Below are positions 1-8,123 of a DNA stretch of 64,000 nt, piece by piece (the stretch's first letter is position 1; every line of letters starts with the position of its first letter). Origin of the DNA: Sporomusa termitida (GTDB lineage: Bacteria; Bacillota; Negativicutes; Sporomusales; Sporomusaceae); NCBI RefSeq assembly GCF_007641255.1, contig NZ_CP036259.1, positions 5,113,501 to 5,177,500 of the forward strand. The letters run 5' to 3'. A program made the position numbers and the translations under genes. The notes under the pieces were generated by a model. The model saw only the letters and a list, made by a program, of their open reading frames with translations, was not told the DNA's origin and did no database searches.

Positions 1-312
1 GGTGTGTATCCCTGTAAAGTGACGGAAAATACGCTTACCTATACGGCTTATGAGGATGAGATTATTTATGAGCGCCACCGCCACCGTTTTGAGTTTAATA
101 ATGCCTATCGGGATCAGCTTTCGGCGGCCGGGCTGATTATCAGCGGCACGCTGCCTAATGGCCGGTTAGTTGAAATCGTAGAAGTAAAAGATCACCCCTG
201 GTTTGTCGGCACGCAATTCCACCCCGAATTTAAATCACGGCCGACGGCGCCCCACCCTTTATTTAGGGATTTTGTCAAGGCATCGCTGGCCAATAAACAG
301 GGTAAGCTATGA
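1..312 (+). CDS. pyrG: CTP synthase, C-terminal fragment (5' end outside window)
   Basis: This is the last ~103 codons of the glutamine amidotransferase domain of CTP synthase, which makes CTP from UTP using glutamine nitrogen. The reading frame is open to the first base of the window, so the gene starts upstream. The segment YPCKV, the substrate-loop RHRHRFEFN and the catalytic His-Glu pair in [10 protein letters not shown] are all present and match the family's C-terminal end. A strong terminator follows directly, so pyrG appears to end its transcription unit here. The pyrG call is secure; only the 5' part is unseen. Confidence 0.95.
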   Translation, partial: GVYPCKVTENTLTYTAYEDEIIYERHRHRFEFNNAYRDQLSAAGLIISGTLPNGRLVEIVEVKDHPWFVGTQFHPEFKSRPTAPHPLFRDFVKASLANKQGKL

Positions 313-317
313 TGAAG

Positions 318-353
318 AGAAAACTGTTGGATAATCTCCAGCAGTTTTCTTTT
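318..353 (+). terminator. Intrinsic terminator after pyrG
   Basis: A 13-bp stem (AGAAAACTGTTGG at 318-330 with CCAGCAGTTTTCT at 338-350, one G-T pair) is followed by T residues. It lies 6 nt after the pyrG stop. Confidence 0.9.
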
Positions 354-476
354 ACCCCTTCAGTTTATGAAAATTCGCTGCTATGAGCTAAGGGCTAAGA
401 AAAATCCATACCCTAAAGGGCAAAGGTGGCTTCTGCCGGCGTCCCCAAGGACTTGGCACAAGCCAAGTTTTTCTAA
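354..476 (+). repeat. Dispersed intergenic repeat, copy 1
   Basis: This ~120-nt stretch is repeated at 7991-8107 and 48744-48865. Shared blocks are AAAATTCGCTGC, AAGGG..TAAGAAAAATC, CCCTAAAGGGCA, GCTTCTGCCGGCGT and GGACTTGGC. Each copy begins right after an intrinsic terminator. Potential hairpins are GTCC-CCAA-GGAC (441-452), TTGGC-ACAA-GCCAA and AAGGG/CCCT. No coding frame is conserved between the copies. I do not recognise it as a named RNA family. Confidence 0.75.
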
Positions 477-504
477 ACTAGCTAAAGTATAAGGAGGCAG
501 GGTT

Positions 505-1431
505 GTGTTTAAAAGATCAGTGGTTCTTTTTCTGGCAGGTATTATCGGCATATCCATGATTGCCGCACTGTTTGTCACCCCGGGATTCAGACAAAAGAAA
601 ATGGCCGGTAATGATAAACTGGCAGTCATTTATGTGGAAGGCATGATCATCGGCGGCCGGGGTCAGGTCGGATTATTTGGCGAGGGTGGCGGTACAGACC
701 ATCTGATTCGGCAATTGCATGCTGCCCGGGATGATGCCGCTGTTAAAGCAGTCATTCTCAGGATTAATAGTCCCGGCGGCACTGTTCCTGCCTCGCAGGA
801 AGTGGGGGAGGAGCTTAAGAAACTACGGGCGGCAGGTAAGCCGGTTATAACGTCTATGGCCGATATGGCCGCATCAGGCGGTTACTGGCTGGCGGCCTGC
901 ACCGACAAGATCTATGCCAATCCCTCCACAATAACGGGCAGCCTGGGTGTATATATGCCCTATTCCAACTGGGAAGAGTTATATAAGAAAATTGGTGTGC
1001 GCCAGGAAAAAATTAAAAGCGGACCGCATAAAGATATCTTATCACCAGACCGGCAGTTAACAGTAGAAGAACGGGCGATTGTTCAAACCATGGTTGATGA
1101 TATGTATAATCAGTTTGTTGATGTCATTGCCGAAGGCCGGCATCTTCACCCGGACAAAGTTCGTCAATTGGCTGACGGCCGCATTTTTACCGGGCGTCAG
1201 GCCCGGGAACTGGGGCTAGTCGACGAGCTGGGCAATATGTATGACGCGATTGATGGTGCTGCTGCGCTTGTTGGTATTGAGGGCAAACCTGAAATTGTTG
1301 AATATGGCAAAGTTAGTGTTTTCGAAGCCTTGTTAGGAGCTCAGACCAGGTTTACTTCAGACGGGATTATGCTTCAACGCCTACAGGAATTGCTCTCGGC
1401 CAGTCCGGCGGCTGTGCCTCAGAGCAATTAA
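505..1431 (+). CDS. sppA: Signal peptide peptidase SppA (S49 family)
   Basis: This is a membrane-bound serine peptidase of family S49 that degrades signal peptides left in the membrane after secretion. It has 308 residues, the usual length of the short Gram-positive SppA. One N-terminal membrane anchor (about residues 5-25) is followed by the S49 core. RINSPGG forms the oxyanion region, ADMAASGGYWLA carries the nucleophile Ser124, and the general base is Lys176 in SGPHKD. The 52-residue spacing between them matches Bacillus SppA as I recall it. The GTG start is chosen because AAGGAGG lies at 491-497. The Yip1 gene follows after 16 nt and is probably co-transcribed. Confidence 0.94.
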   Translation: MFKRSVVLFLAGIIGISMIAALFVTPGFRQKKMAGNDKLAVIYVEGMIIGGRGQVGLFGEGGGTDHLIRQLHAARDDAAVKAVILRINSPGGTVPASQEVGEELKKLRAAGKPVITSMADMAASGGYWLAACTDKIYANPSTITGSLGVYMPYSNWEELYKKIGVRQEKIKSGPHKDILSPDRQLTVEERAIVQTMVDDMYNQFVDVIAEGRHLHPDKVRQLADGRIFTGRQARELGLVDELGNMYDAIDGAAALVGIEGKPEIVEYGKVSVFEALLGAQTRFTSDGIMLQRLQELLSASPAAVPQSN

Positions 1432-1447
1432 GGAGAGGAGCAAGCTT

Positions 1448-2029
1448 ATGGGAAGTTTTATTGAAATAATCTATGATGTACTATTTAAGCCTAAGGCTGC
1501 CATGCAGTATATTGCTGAAAAAAAACTGGCCGGGCAGGCCGTAATCATGTTTATCATCGGCATGCTTGTGCCGGTATGGGCGGTATATACCGGCGTCAAA
1601 GACACCGCAGGCTTGCCGGCGCTGGGTTTCCTGTTTATCTTGCAGGTAATCGGCAGTTTTACTTTTTGGGTGCTTAGTGCCTCCATTCTTGCTTTTATTG
1701 CTGAGCTGGCCGGCGGCCGGGGGACGCCTGTCGGTCTGTTTTCCGCATTGGGGTTTTCTCATCTTCCGCGGGTTATCGTTATGCCGTTATGGGTGATTGC
1801 CTCGTTGCTGCCGGCAGGTATTCAGGAAATCTGCTTTGGCATTATCGGGGTGCTGATCTTGTTTTGGACCCTGATTTTACATGTTGCCGCCCTGCAGGGC
1901 GCTTATGAGCTGTCAGGCGTACAAGCGGTACTTGTGCTGCTGATGCCGCTGCTTGTGAGCATGGCAGTTGCGGCAGTGATTATCATTTTTGCCGGCTCAG
2001 CCCTGCTTCACTTGCCGTTTCATGTTTAG
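1448..2029 (+). CDS. Yip1-domain integral membrane protein
   Basis: This is a 193-residue hydrophobic protein with about five membrane segments and the Yip1/YIPF look: an N-terminal IIYDVLFKPKAAMQYI motif typical of bacterial Yip1 proteins, then alternating hydrophobic helices. The function of bacterial Yip1 proteins is not settled. A ribosome binding site (GGAGAGGAG) precedes the ATG, and the gene lies 16 nt after sppA, so the two look like an operon. Its TAG stop (2027-2029) overlaps the TAA stop of the convergent membrane protein (2026-2028), leaving no room for a terminator between them. Confidence 0.8.
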   Translation: MGSFIEIIYDVLFKPKAAMQYIAEKKLAGQAVIMFIIGMLVPVWAVYTGVKDTAGLPALGFLFILQVIGSFTFWVLSASILAFIAELAGGRGTPVGLFSALGFSHLPRVIVMPLWVIASLLPAGIQEICFGIIGVLILFWTLILHVAALQGAYELSGVQAVLVLLMPLLVSMAVAAVIIIFAGSALLHLPFHV

Positions 2030-3765
2030 CGGGCCCGGTAGAGGTAAATTTCCCACGGTGACCAGGCTTCGGTAAAACGCTGTAAAAATTCAAGCTGGTT
2101 TTCTTCATAATTTGTGATTTCGGCGGCCGATAAGATATATTGGCCGCCTAATTTTTTGAAGGCTTCGATATCAAGTTCCAGGTGATTTAGTTTTAGCTGA
2201 TACGATTTTCTTACCTGATAATACTCAAGCTCGGCGGGAAAGATGTAGCAGGTTATGCCCCAATCATCAAAATAACTTTGCCAGAACGGGTTTTTGGCCA
2301 GTTCTTTGGCTATAATCTGACGGAAGGCATGCTTATAGGCAAGCGGATAAATATTGAGCCGCCCGTCCAGGGTGTAAAAACCATTGTACTGGGTGATTGC
2401 CGGATAGAGGCCGATGCTGGCAATCCGGTATTCCTGCTTGGGCCGGCCGATATAATTATCAACTTTTTTGAGCAAACTGTCCGAGAAAAACTCACCGTAA
2501 CTTACATTCTCGTACAGCCAGGCATTTTCCATAACCGAGAACCCTGTCTGTTTTTGGATAACCAGATTATATTCGCTATGGTTGCCAAATAAAAAACCAA
2601 GCTGCAGGCCAATGAGCAGCGTTGCCAGCAACCGGCCAATATACCGGATATTGGCAATAACAGACAGGCAGAGGGCGAAAATGATATACCAAATAAGCGG
2701 ATGCAGCCAGTGAAAGCGCTGGATCTGGAAGGTATTAAAAAAGCTGATGCCGGCGACGGCGGACATGAAGAACTCCGAATAACGCAAGCCATAGAGAATG
2801 GATAGGCAGAGTGTTAATGTCAGTAGCAATACTATCTGTTTAAACTCGCGTTTCTGTCGCCAGCCCAGGGCTAATGCCAGTGGCACGGCAATAAACAAAA
2901 TATATTTATGCAAACTGACGGCATGGTATTGCCCATTGGTAAAGTTCTCCGTAATTAATGCCTGAACACCGGCCCAATCCCGGGCCTGACCCAGGCTAAT
3001 CCGGTTAATCTCCTCGCGGCTGGAAACAAAACCTGCACTGAAAAAGGCATTATATATAAGCCATAATTCAGTAATACAGTAGGCGGCGGCCAGGAGGGCG
3101 ATTCCTCCCCAGAATTGTGGCCGATTTTGCCGATGCTGCCAGTAATCATAGAGGGCGGCAAGCCCGAGTGCGGCCAGAATGAACACACCGGCAAGCGGCA
3201 GGGAGGAATAGAGGGCGAAGGTAATAATAATAATGACAGAAACAATCACTTTCTTATCATGAAATAGATTCGTCATTGCATAGAATAGTAGGGGCTGTCC
3301 GGCGATAGACAGTCCATAGACTGTATAGAAGGGGATGGTGGCAAACGCGGCCGCACCTGCCCACGCTAACCAGCTCTGACGCTGATCAGTAAGACAGTAG
3401 TGCCTCAATAAAAGATACATGCCAATAAATGCGGTGCTATGCACAAGGAGCAGGTTGACGAGATAAGCGCGGAACGGCGGCAAAACAAGATATAACCAGG
3501 TAATTATATTAAAACCGCTTGGCAGGCAGCTGCGTGGCACCTCGCCCAGCATTTGCCCGACCGTTCCTGTCAGGTTAAATGTTTTGCCACTATTGGCCAG
3601 CACTGTCCAGGCGGTAATCCAGTCCAAATTATCATTAATGGTAAAGTGCGCATTTTGCCGTAAGATTACAAAAGGTGCTAAGTAGGCTATCAATATACAG
3701 GCAAAAAAAAGGGCCGCCTTGTGCCTTGATAAGGATCTGAAAAGCTTATACAGCAGGGGTATCAT
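2026..3765 (-). CDS. Large polytopic membrane protein, DUF6044/YkoS-like
   Basis: This protein of about 579 residues has ten or more predicted membrane helices followed by a soluble C-terminal part (roughly the last 170 residues). The first extracytoplasmic loop contains NAHFTINDNLDWITAW, which resembles the HxxxxDNLD loop I associate with DUF6044 proteins such as Bacillus YkoS, and more loosely GT-C/YfhO-type membrane enzymes. No function is known. The ATG at 3765 is preferred over the one at 3780 because GAGGTG sits 7 nt upstream of it, while the upstream ATG follows a bare T-run. It is a single gene on the minus strand, with an AT-rich promoter region shared divergently with spo0F. Confidence 0.8.
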   Translation of the reverse strand: MIPLLYKLFRSLSRHKAALFFACILIAYLAPFVILRQNAHFTINDNLDWITAWTVLANSGKTFNLTGTVGQMLGEVPRSCLPSGFNIITWLYLVLPPFRAYLVNLLLVHSTAFIGMYLLLRHYCLTDQRQSWLAWAGAAAFATIPFYTVYGLSIAGQPLLFYAMTNLFHDKKVIVSVIIIITFALYSSLPLAGVFILAALGLAALYDYWQHRQNRPQFWGGIALLAAAYCITELWLIYNAFFSAGFVSSREEINRISLGQARDWAGVQALITENFTNGQYHAVSLHKYILFIAVPLALALGWRQKREFKQIVLLLTLTLCLSILYGLRYSEFFMSAVAGISFFNTFQIQRFHWLHPLIWYIIFALCLSVIANIRYIGRLLATLLIGLQLGFLFGNHSEYNLVIQKQTGFSVMENAWLYENVSYGEFFSDSLLKKVDNYIGRPKQEYRIASIGLYPAITQYNGFYTLDGRLNIYPLAYKHAFRQIIAKELAKNPFWQSYFDDWGITCYIFPAELEYYQVRKSYQLKLNHLELDIEAFKKLGGQYILSAAEITNYEENQLEFLQRFTEAWSPWEIYLYRAR

Positions 3766-3888
3766 AATTTGGCACCTCATAAAAAAATGTTTTTATACAA
3801 ATAGTAGCATAATTTTTTACATTTTAAAAATTTTTTGAAGATCAATAGAAAAAAACAAAAAAATTTCTATTTTCTTCCAGATATTAGC

Positions 3889-3913
3889 AGGATATTTTCA
3901 ATTTATTGCGAAT
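3889..3913 (+). promoter_or_regulatory. Candidate sigma-H promoter of spo0F
   Basis: AGGATAT (3889-3895) and GAAT (3910-3913) are separated by 14 nt, matching the sigma-H pattern AGGAWWT-N14/15-GAAT. Bacillus spo0F also has a sigma-H promoter. The position, ~30 nt before the ATG, fits. The match is by eye only. Confidence 0.5.
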
Positions 3914-3944
3914 ATGGATATATTAGGAAAAGTTAAGGAATATC

Positions 3945-4382
3945 ATGGGCGAAACTATGGAGAAAGCAAGGTGCAGAGTAATGAGCAGTTCCCGGGCAAC
4001 GATTCTCGTGATTGATGACCAACCTGGAATTAGAAGATTGCTTACTGAAGTTCTCCAGGATGAAGGTTATAATGTAATGACAGCCTCCAACGGCTATGAG
4101 GGTATACAGGTAGCGAATGAAGTTAAGCCCAACGTAATATTGATGGATATGAAGATGCCTGGTATGGACGGTATTGAGACACTTAAGGAGCTTAAGCGCC
4201 ACGGTCAGGGCGATCAGGTCATTATGATGACAGCTTACGGGGAATTGGATATGGTAAACGAAGCCAGGGAAGCGGGGATGCGTGATTATATTACCAAGCC
4301 GTTCGATATTATGTCCCTGTGCCGGATTATTGAAGAGCATATCGGCAGCAGTTTTGATGCACGCCGACTGTTGATCGGCTAA
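3945..4382 (+). CDS. spo0F: Spo0F, single-domain response regulator of the sporulation phosphorelay
   Basis: Spo0F carries phosphate from sporulation kinases to Spo0B, and from there to Spo0A. The protein is a lone receiver domain of 145 residues with no output domain. Visible family marks are ILVIDDQPGIR (acidic pocket), the phospho-acceptor Asp68 in NVILMDMKMPGMDG, the switch Thr in MMTAYGELDM, and the Lys in YITKPFDI. TAYGELDM and KPFD are close to Bacillus Spo0F. An ATG at 3981 with AAGGTG upstream would give a 133-residue protein nearer the Bacillus length; 3945 has AAGGA 5 nt upstream, so the start is uncertain. A sigma-H-like promoter precedes it and a terminator follows. Confidence 0.9.
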   Translation: MGETMEKARCRVMSSSRATILVIDDQPGIRRLLTEVLQDEGYNVMTASNGYEGIQVANEVKPNVILMDMKMPGMDGIETLKELKRHGQGDQVIMMTAYGELDMVNEAREAGMRDYITKPFDIMSLCRIIEEHIGSSFDARRLLIG

Positions 4383-4392
4383 CCCAGAGCAG

Positions 4393-4428
4393 ATGACCCG
4401 GGGCACACAGGCCCCGGGTCATTACTTA
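4393..4428 (+). terminator. Terminator after spo0F
   Basis: A GC-rich 11-bp perfect stem (TGACCCGGGGC at 4394-4404 with GCCCCGGGTCA at 4411-4421) is followed by the weak T-rich tail TTACTTAATT. Confidence 0.75.
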
Positions 4429-4554
4429 ATTGGCGCTGCTGGCCTGCACTGGCGGCCCGCCGGGTTTTTTTCCTGATGTTACCATGTTGAATAAAAGGCA
4501 GGCAGGATTTTTACTGCTGGCGGCGAAGTATATGGAGCAAGGGGGGGATATCAA

Positions 4555-5190
4555 TTGTTTATTAGCGCTGTGTCCACATTGGCGCTTTATTGTTCGCGCT
4601 GTGGCAATATTGAACTGCATAATGTCTCCCGGTTTGCTCTCAATAATTCACGGCGGCAGCTTGCCTGCAGCTGTGGCGAGGTGCAAGGCGCCATTGCCAG
4701 CGCGGGGCGGCGTCAATATTTACTGGATATTCCCTGTGTCGTATGTGAGACTAATCATTTGATTTTCCTTGACAGCCAGTTGTTTCGGCAGCCTAAGGCT
4801 AGTAAAATATATTGTGGCCAGGCAAATCTTGAACTTGGGTTTATTGGCAGTCCGGCTGCTATTGCTGAGATTATTGCCCGGCATAAGCAGGAAGTCGCCA
4901 GTATAACCAGCGAAATGGCAGAACTGCCGGACGGCCAGGGGATAGAAAATTCGCAAATTTTACTGGAGATTCTCAATAAAATTCATGATATTGCCGAACA
5001 GGGCGGGGTATACTGCTGTTGTGGCAATGCCAATGTTGAGGCAGAGGTGTTAGTCGATGCCATTGAGCTGACCTGCAGCCAGTGTGACGGCCGGCTGGTT
5101 ATTCCAGCCAAAGATGAGCGTGATTTGGCCCGCGTATCGGTAATGGGTATCATTGAATTGGCACCTCTCAGGCGTACTAGCCGTAAGTAA
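4555..5190 (+). CDS. Zinc-ribbon-type protein of unknown function
   Basis: This 211-residue protein has a TTG start preceded by AAGGGGGG. It carries several cysteine pairs spaced like zinc knuckles: CSRC near residue 13, CSC near 38, CVVC near 62, a CCC cluster near 153 and CSQC near 173. The first pairs lie in an N-terminal half, then an Ala/Glu-rich helical stretch, then the second set, so the protein may be two zinc ribbons joined by a helical linker. I do not recognise a named family. It lies between spo0F and fsa in the same direction. A competing frame at 4430-4762 lacks a ribosome binding site and has no cysteine pattern. Confidence 0.75.
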   Translation: MFISAVSTLALYCSRCGNIELHNVSRFALNNSRRQLACSCGEVQGAIASAGRRQYLLDIPCVVCETNHLIFLDSQLFRQPKASKIYCGQANLELGFIGSPAAIAEIIARHKQEVASITSEMAELPDGQGIENSQILLEILNKIHDIAEQGGVYCCCGNANVEAEVLVDAIELTCSQCDGRLVIPAKDERDLARVSVMGIIELAPLRRTSRK

Positions 5191-5222
5191 AGATAAAGAA
5201 TGAAAAAAGCAGGTGAGCATCT

Positions 5223-5867
5223 GTGAAATTTTTTCTGGATACAGCTAATATTACCGAGATAAAAAATATTCTGCCCTTAGGGGTTGTGGCCGGGGTAACG
5301 ACTAACCCCTCGCTTATTGCCCAAGAAAAACAGGATATCCGGGCGGTAATTAGAGAAATTGCCGCATTGACACCAGGGCCGGTGAGCGCTGAGGTTATTA
5401 GCACTAAATTCGAAGATATGCTGCCGGAAGCACACGGTTTGGCGCAACTTGGCAAAAATGTGGTCATTAAAGTGCCGGTAACTGTGGACGGTTTAAAAAC
5501 GGTAAGTGCTTTGGCTGCTGACGGCATCAAAACCAATGTTACTTTGATTTTTTCCGTCAATCAAGCCCTTTTGGCTGCCAGGGCAGGCGCTGCTTTTGTA
5601 AGTCCGTTTGTTGGTCGTCTTGACGATATCAGCCAGGATGGCATTGCCCTCATTAAAGATACTGCTGATGTATTTGCTATTCACGGTATTGGGACTGAGA
5701 TTATTGCCGCCAGCATCCGCCACCCCCTGCATGTTACGCAGGCGGCACTGGCCGGTGCTCACATTGCTACTGTGCCGGCTAAGGTACTGGTATCACTGCT
5801 AAACCACCCGCTGACTGATGCCGGCATACAGCGTTTCTTGTCAGACTGGCAAAAAGCCAACATGTAA
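5223..5867 (+). CDS. fsa: Fructose-6-phosphate aldolase / small transaldolase (FSA/TalB3 family)
   Basis: This is a 214-residue single-domain TIM-barrel enzyme of the short transaldolase family, acting on fructose-6-phosphate or in transaldolase exchange in the pentose phosphate pathway. [10 protein letters not shown] (N-terminal Asp), [10 protein letters not shown], the Schiff-base lysine Lys83 in NVVIKVPVT and SPFVGRLDD are present. Sequence alone does not separate aldolase from transaldolase activity. The GTG start has AGGTGAG upstream. The gene sits upstream of glpX, so two enzymes acting around fructose-6-phosphate are paired, although a terminator lies between them. Confidence 0.92.
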   Translation: MKFFLDTANITEIKNILPLGVVAGVTTNPSLIAQEKQDIRAVIREIAALTPGPVSAEVISTKFEDMLPEAHGLAQLGKNVVIKVPVTVDGLKTVSALAADGIKTNVTLIFSVNQALLAARAGAAFVSPFVGRLDDISQDGIALIKDTADVFAIHGIGTEIIAASIRHPLHVTQAALAGAHIATVPAKVLVSLLNHPLTDAGIQRFLSDWQKANM

Positions 5868-5877
5868 ACTGGTAAGC

Positions 5878-5905
5878 TGCCGGGCGGACGCCCGGCATAA
5901 TTTTT
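5878..5905 (+). terminator. Terminator between fsa and glpX
   Basis: TGCCGGGC (5878-5885) pairs with GCCCGGCA (5890-5897) across a 4-nt loop, followed by TAATTTTT. Confidence 0.85.
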
Positions 5906-5934
5906 CCATCAGGAATTTAAGGAGATGTAGTACT

Positions 5935-6900
5935 ATGGAACGTGAATTAGCACTGGAATTTGTACGGGTTACCGAGGCTGCGGCCATTGCCAGCGGCCGG
6001 TGGATGGGACGTGGCGATAAAATAGCCGCTGATCAGGCGGCAGTGGATGGCATGCGCGCCGCTTTTGATACAGTAAATATTAGTGGCTGTGTGGTAATCG
6101 GTGAAGGAGAAATGGACGAGGCGCCCATGTTGTATATTGGTGAGCACGTGGGGCACGGCGGCCGGGAAGTCGATATTGCCGTTGATCCGCTGGAAGGTAC
6201 CAACCTTGTAGCAAAAGGTCTGCCCGGCTCTATTGCTGTGCTGGCCATTGCGCCGCGCGGCTGCCTCTTGCATGCACCGGATATGTATATGGATAAAATT
6301 GCTGTCGGGCCGCGCGCCAGAGGCAAAATTGACATCAATGCCCCGGTGCAGGAGAACTTAAAAGCAGTGGCTGTGGCCCTTGACCGCGCTGTGGAGGATC
6401 TGACAGTCGTAATTCTTGATCGGCCGCGGCATGCCGCTATTGTAAAAGAAGCCCGGGATGCAGGGGCACGGATTAAACTGATTTCTGACGGTGATGTGTC
6501 GCCGGCCATCAATGCTGCTATTGAGGGGACGGCTGTCCATATGCTTTTAGGGATTGGCGGCGCCCCGGAAGGCGTATTGGCGGCAGCGGCTGTCAAATGT
6601 CTCGGCGGCGACATGCAGGCCCGGCTGTGGCCGGAAAACGCTGCTGATATTGAAAGGGCTAAGGCCATGGGTATCGATGATATTAATAAAGTGTTTACCA
6701 TTGATGATTTGGTTAAAGGCGATGAAGTTATATTTGCCGCCACTGCCATCACCCAGGGGGATCTCTTAAGCGGGGTCCGCTATTTTGGAGGCGGGGCCCG
6801 TACTCATTCTATTGTTATGCGCGGCTCGACCGGTACGGTGCGTTTTGTTGACGCAATTCACAAATTTGATAAAAAACCTATGCCGATTAAACGGACATAA
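5935..6900 (+). CDS. glpX: Class II fructose-1,6-bisphosphatase GlpX
   Basis: GlpX hydrolyses fructose-1,6-bisphosphate to fructose-6-phosphate in gluconeogenesis. The protein is 321 residues, the family length. Metal- and substrate-binding motifs are visible: GRGDKIAADQAAVDGMR, IGEGEMDEAP, VDPLEGTNLVAKG, and later SDGDVSPAI and GIGGAPEGVLAAAA. The ATG at 5935 is chosen because AAGGAG lies at 5919-5924 and the family N-terminus (MERELALEFVRVTEAAA) starts there; the frame is open further upstream but that part overlaps fsa. No regulatory signal beyond the upstream terminator was found. Confidence 0.95.
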   Translation: MERELALEFVRVTEAAAIASGRWMGRGDKIAADQAAVDGMRAAFDTVNISGCVVIGEGEMDEAPMLYIGEHVGHGGREVDIAVDPLEGTNLVAKGLPGSIAVLAIAPRGCLLHAPDMYMDKIAVGPRARGKIDINAPVQENLKAVAVALDRAVEDLTVVILDRPRHAAIVKEARDAGARIKLISDGDVSPAINAAIEGTAVHMLLGIGGAPEGVLAAAAVKCLGGDMQARLWPENAADIERAKAMGIDDINKVFTIDDLVKGDEVIFAATAITQGDLLSGVRYFGGGARTHSIVMRGSTGTVRFVDAIHKFDKKPMPIKRT

Positions 6901-7055
6901 TATTTTGGCATGAAATAGCTCAGAATATGTATGATTTCAGAAAAATAATCCAAGTTATGCATATTTTGAGGGCCTGTCGCTTATGCTAATACTGGGGAGA
7001 TTTAAGTCAACAGCTATTTGTTGGCTGAATAAGCCTAGTAAGCGAGGTGATAGTA

Positions 7056-7946
7056 TTGAACCTGCTGAAAATGAATGCCAGGCAATGGGCCTATGTTGGC
7101 GTTGGCGGCGTAGCGCTACTGGCCGGCGTGTGGGCGGCTCCTGGCGGAGTACAAACAGTGCCTGAACCGGCGACCATGCCGCCACAGGCTGAGGAGCAGC
7201 AAGTGACACCGATGCCGGTCACTAGTGCAGAGCCCAGCCAGCAAGCCTTGCAGAAACACATTGTTGTTTCCGGTGATACCCTGTGTGGTATTGCTCAGCA
7301 CTACGGTATTGACCTTGAGACACTTATGGCAGCTAACCCTGGTGTAACTGATCTGATTCACCCGGGTGACGAGTTAGTCATCCTCCCGCATAAAGGCGTT
7401 GTTTATCAAGTAGATACTGGTGATACTTTGTGGGACATTGCCCGCGTATATGGTGTACAGGTAGAGACCATTAAATCAGCCAATGCCAAAAGCAGTGATG
7501 ATATTGCGGTTGGTGAGAAACTCTTTATTCCCGGTGCCCGCTGGGGCCGGGCTGAACCTGCGGTAGCGAGGGCTTATGCCAGCCGTTTTACCTGGCCGAC
7601 CAGGGGGGAGATTTCTTCACCCTTCGGGTGGCGCTGGGGGCGTTTGCACGCTGGTGTTGATATTGCCAACGACCTTGGTACCCATGTAATGTCTGCCCGG
7701 GCCGGGCGTGTGATTTGGGCTGGCTGGCGAGGCGGCTATGGCTACACTGTCATGGTTGATCATGGTGGGGGTTATGTAAGTTTATATGGTCACCTTGACA
7801 ACTATTATGTTGAGCGGGGCCAATACATTCGTGCCGGTCAACGCATTGCTTCAATGGGGAATACCGGCAATTCCACCGGGCCACATTTGCATTTTGAAGT
7901 TCAAAAAGATGGTCAGCCGGTTGATCCGATGGGATTACTGCCATAA
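7056..7946 (+). CDS. Membrane-anchored LysM-LysM-M23 peptidoglycan peptidase
   Basis: This is a cell-wall endopeptidase of the lysostaphin type (M23). An N-terminal anchor (WAYVGVGGVALLAGVW) and a short linker lead into two LysM repeats that bind peptidoglycan glycans (about residues 68-112, HIVVSGDTLCGIAQ, and 118-162, VYQVDTGDTLWDIA). The zinc peptidase domain holds the ligand motif HAGVD, then SLYGHL and HLHFE. All catalytic metal ligands appear intact. The TTG at 7056 is chosen because GAGGTG lies at 7044-7049; GTG at 7047 would overlap that site. A terminator follows immediately, so it is monocistronic. A role in sporulation or growth cannot be told from sequence. Confidence 0.9.
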   Translation: MNLLKMNARQWAYVGVGGVALLAGVWAAPGGVQTVPEPATMPPQAEEQQVTPMPVTSAEPSQQALQKHIVVSGDTLCGIAQHYGIDLETLMAANPGVTDLIHPGDELVILPHKGVVYQVDTGDTLWDIARVYGVQVETIKSANAKSSDDIAVGEKLFIPGARWGRAEPAVARAYASRFTWPTRGEISSPFGWRWGRLHAGVDIANDLGTHVMSARAGRVIWAGWRGGYGYTVMVDHGGGYVSLYGHLDNYYVERGQYIRAGQRIASMGNTGNSTGPHLHFEVQKDGQPVDPMGLLP

Positions 7947-7951
7947 CAAGG

Positions 7952-7986
7952 AGAGTGCCACGTTGTTACGACGTGGCACTCTTTTT
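7952..7986 (+). terminator. Terminator after the M23 peptidase
   Basis: A 12-bp perfect stem (AGAGTGCCACGT at 7952-7963 with ACGTGGCACTCT at 7971-7982) is followed by TTTTG. Confidence 0.92.
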
Positions 7987-7990
7987 GTTT

Positions 7991-8107
7991 ACCCCATCAG
8001 AATTATAAAAATTCGCTGCTATTATCTAAGGGCTAAGAAAAATCTTTGCCCTAAAGGGCACAGGCTGCTTCTGCCGGCGTCTTAAAGGACTTGGCATAAG
8101 CCAGCCA
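7991..8107 (+). repeat. Dispersed intergenic repeat, copy 2
   Basis: This is a second copy of the element at 354-476. The GTCC-GGAC hairpin is here GTCT-TAAA-GGAC (8079-8090), where the changed base still pairs as G-T. It lies after a terminator and against the 3' end of the convergent gene at 8124. Confidence 0.75.
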
Positions 8108-8123
8108 CTAACCGCAGTGGAAA

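Noticed and set aside
354..476. Cyclic-di-GMP, NiCo or other known riboswitch for the three-copy repeat
   Set aside because: I could not match any conserved riboswitch core, and the copies lie after terminators before unrelated or convergent genes.
4430..4762. 110-residue frame overlapping the zinc-ribbon gene
   Set aside because: It lies over the terminator and the real gene, has no ribosome binding site and no family features.
5818..5934. N-terminal extension of glpX
   Set aside because: It overlaps fsa and the terminator at 5878-5905; the ribosome site and family start point to 5935.
6033..6752. 239-residue minus-strand frame inside glpX
   Set aside because: Antisense shadow; no ribosome binding site and no recognisable domain.
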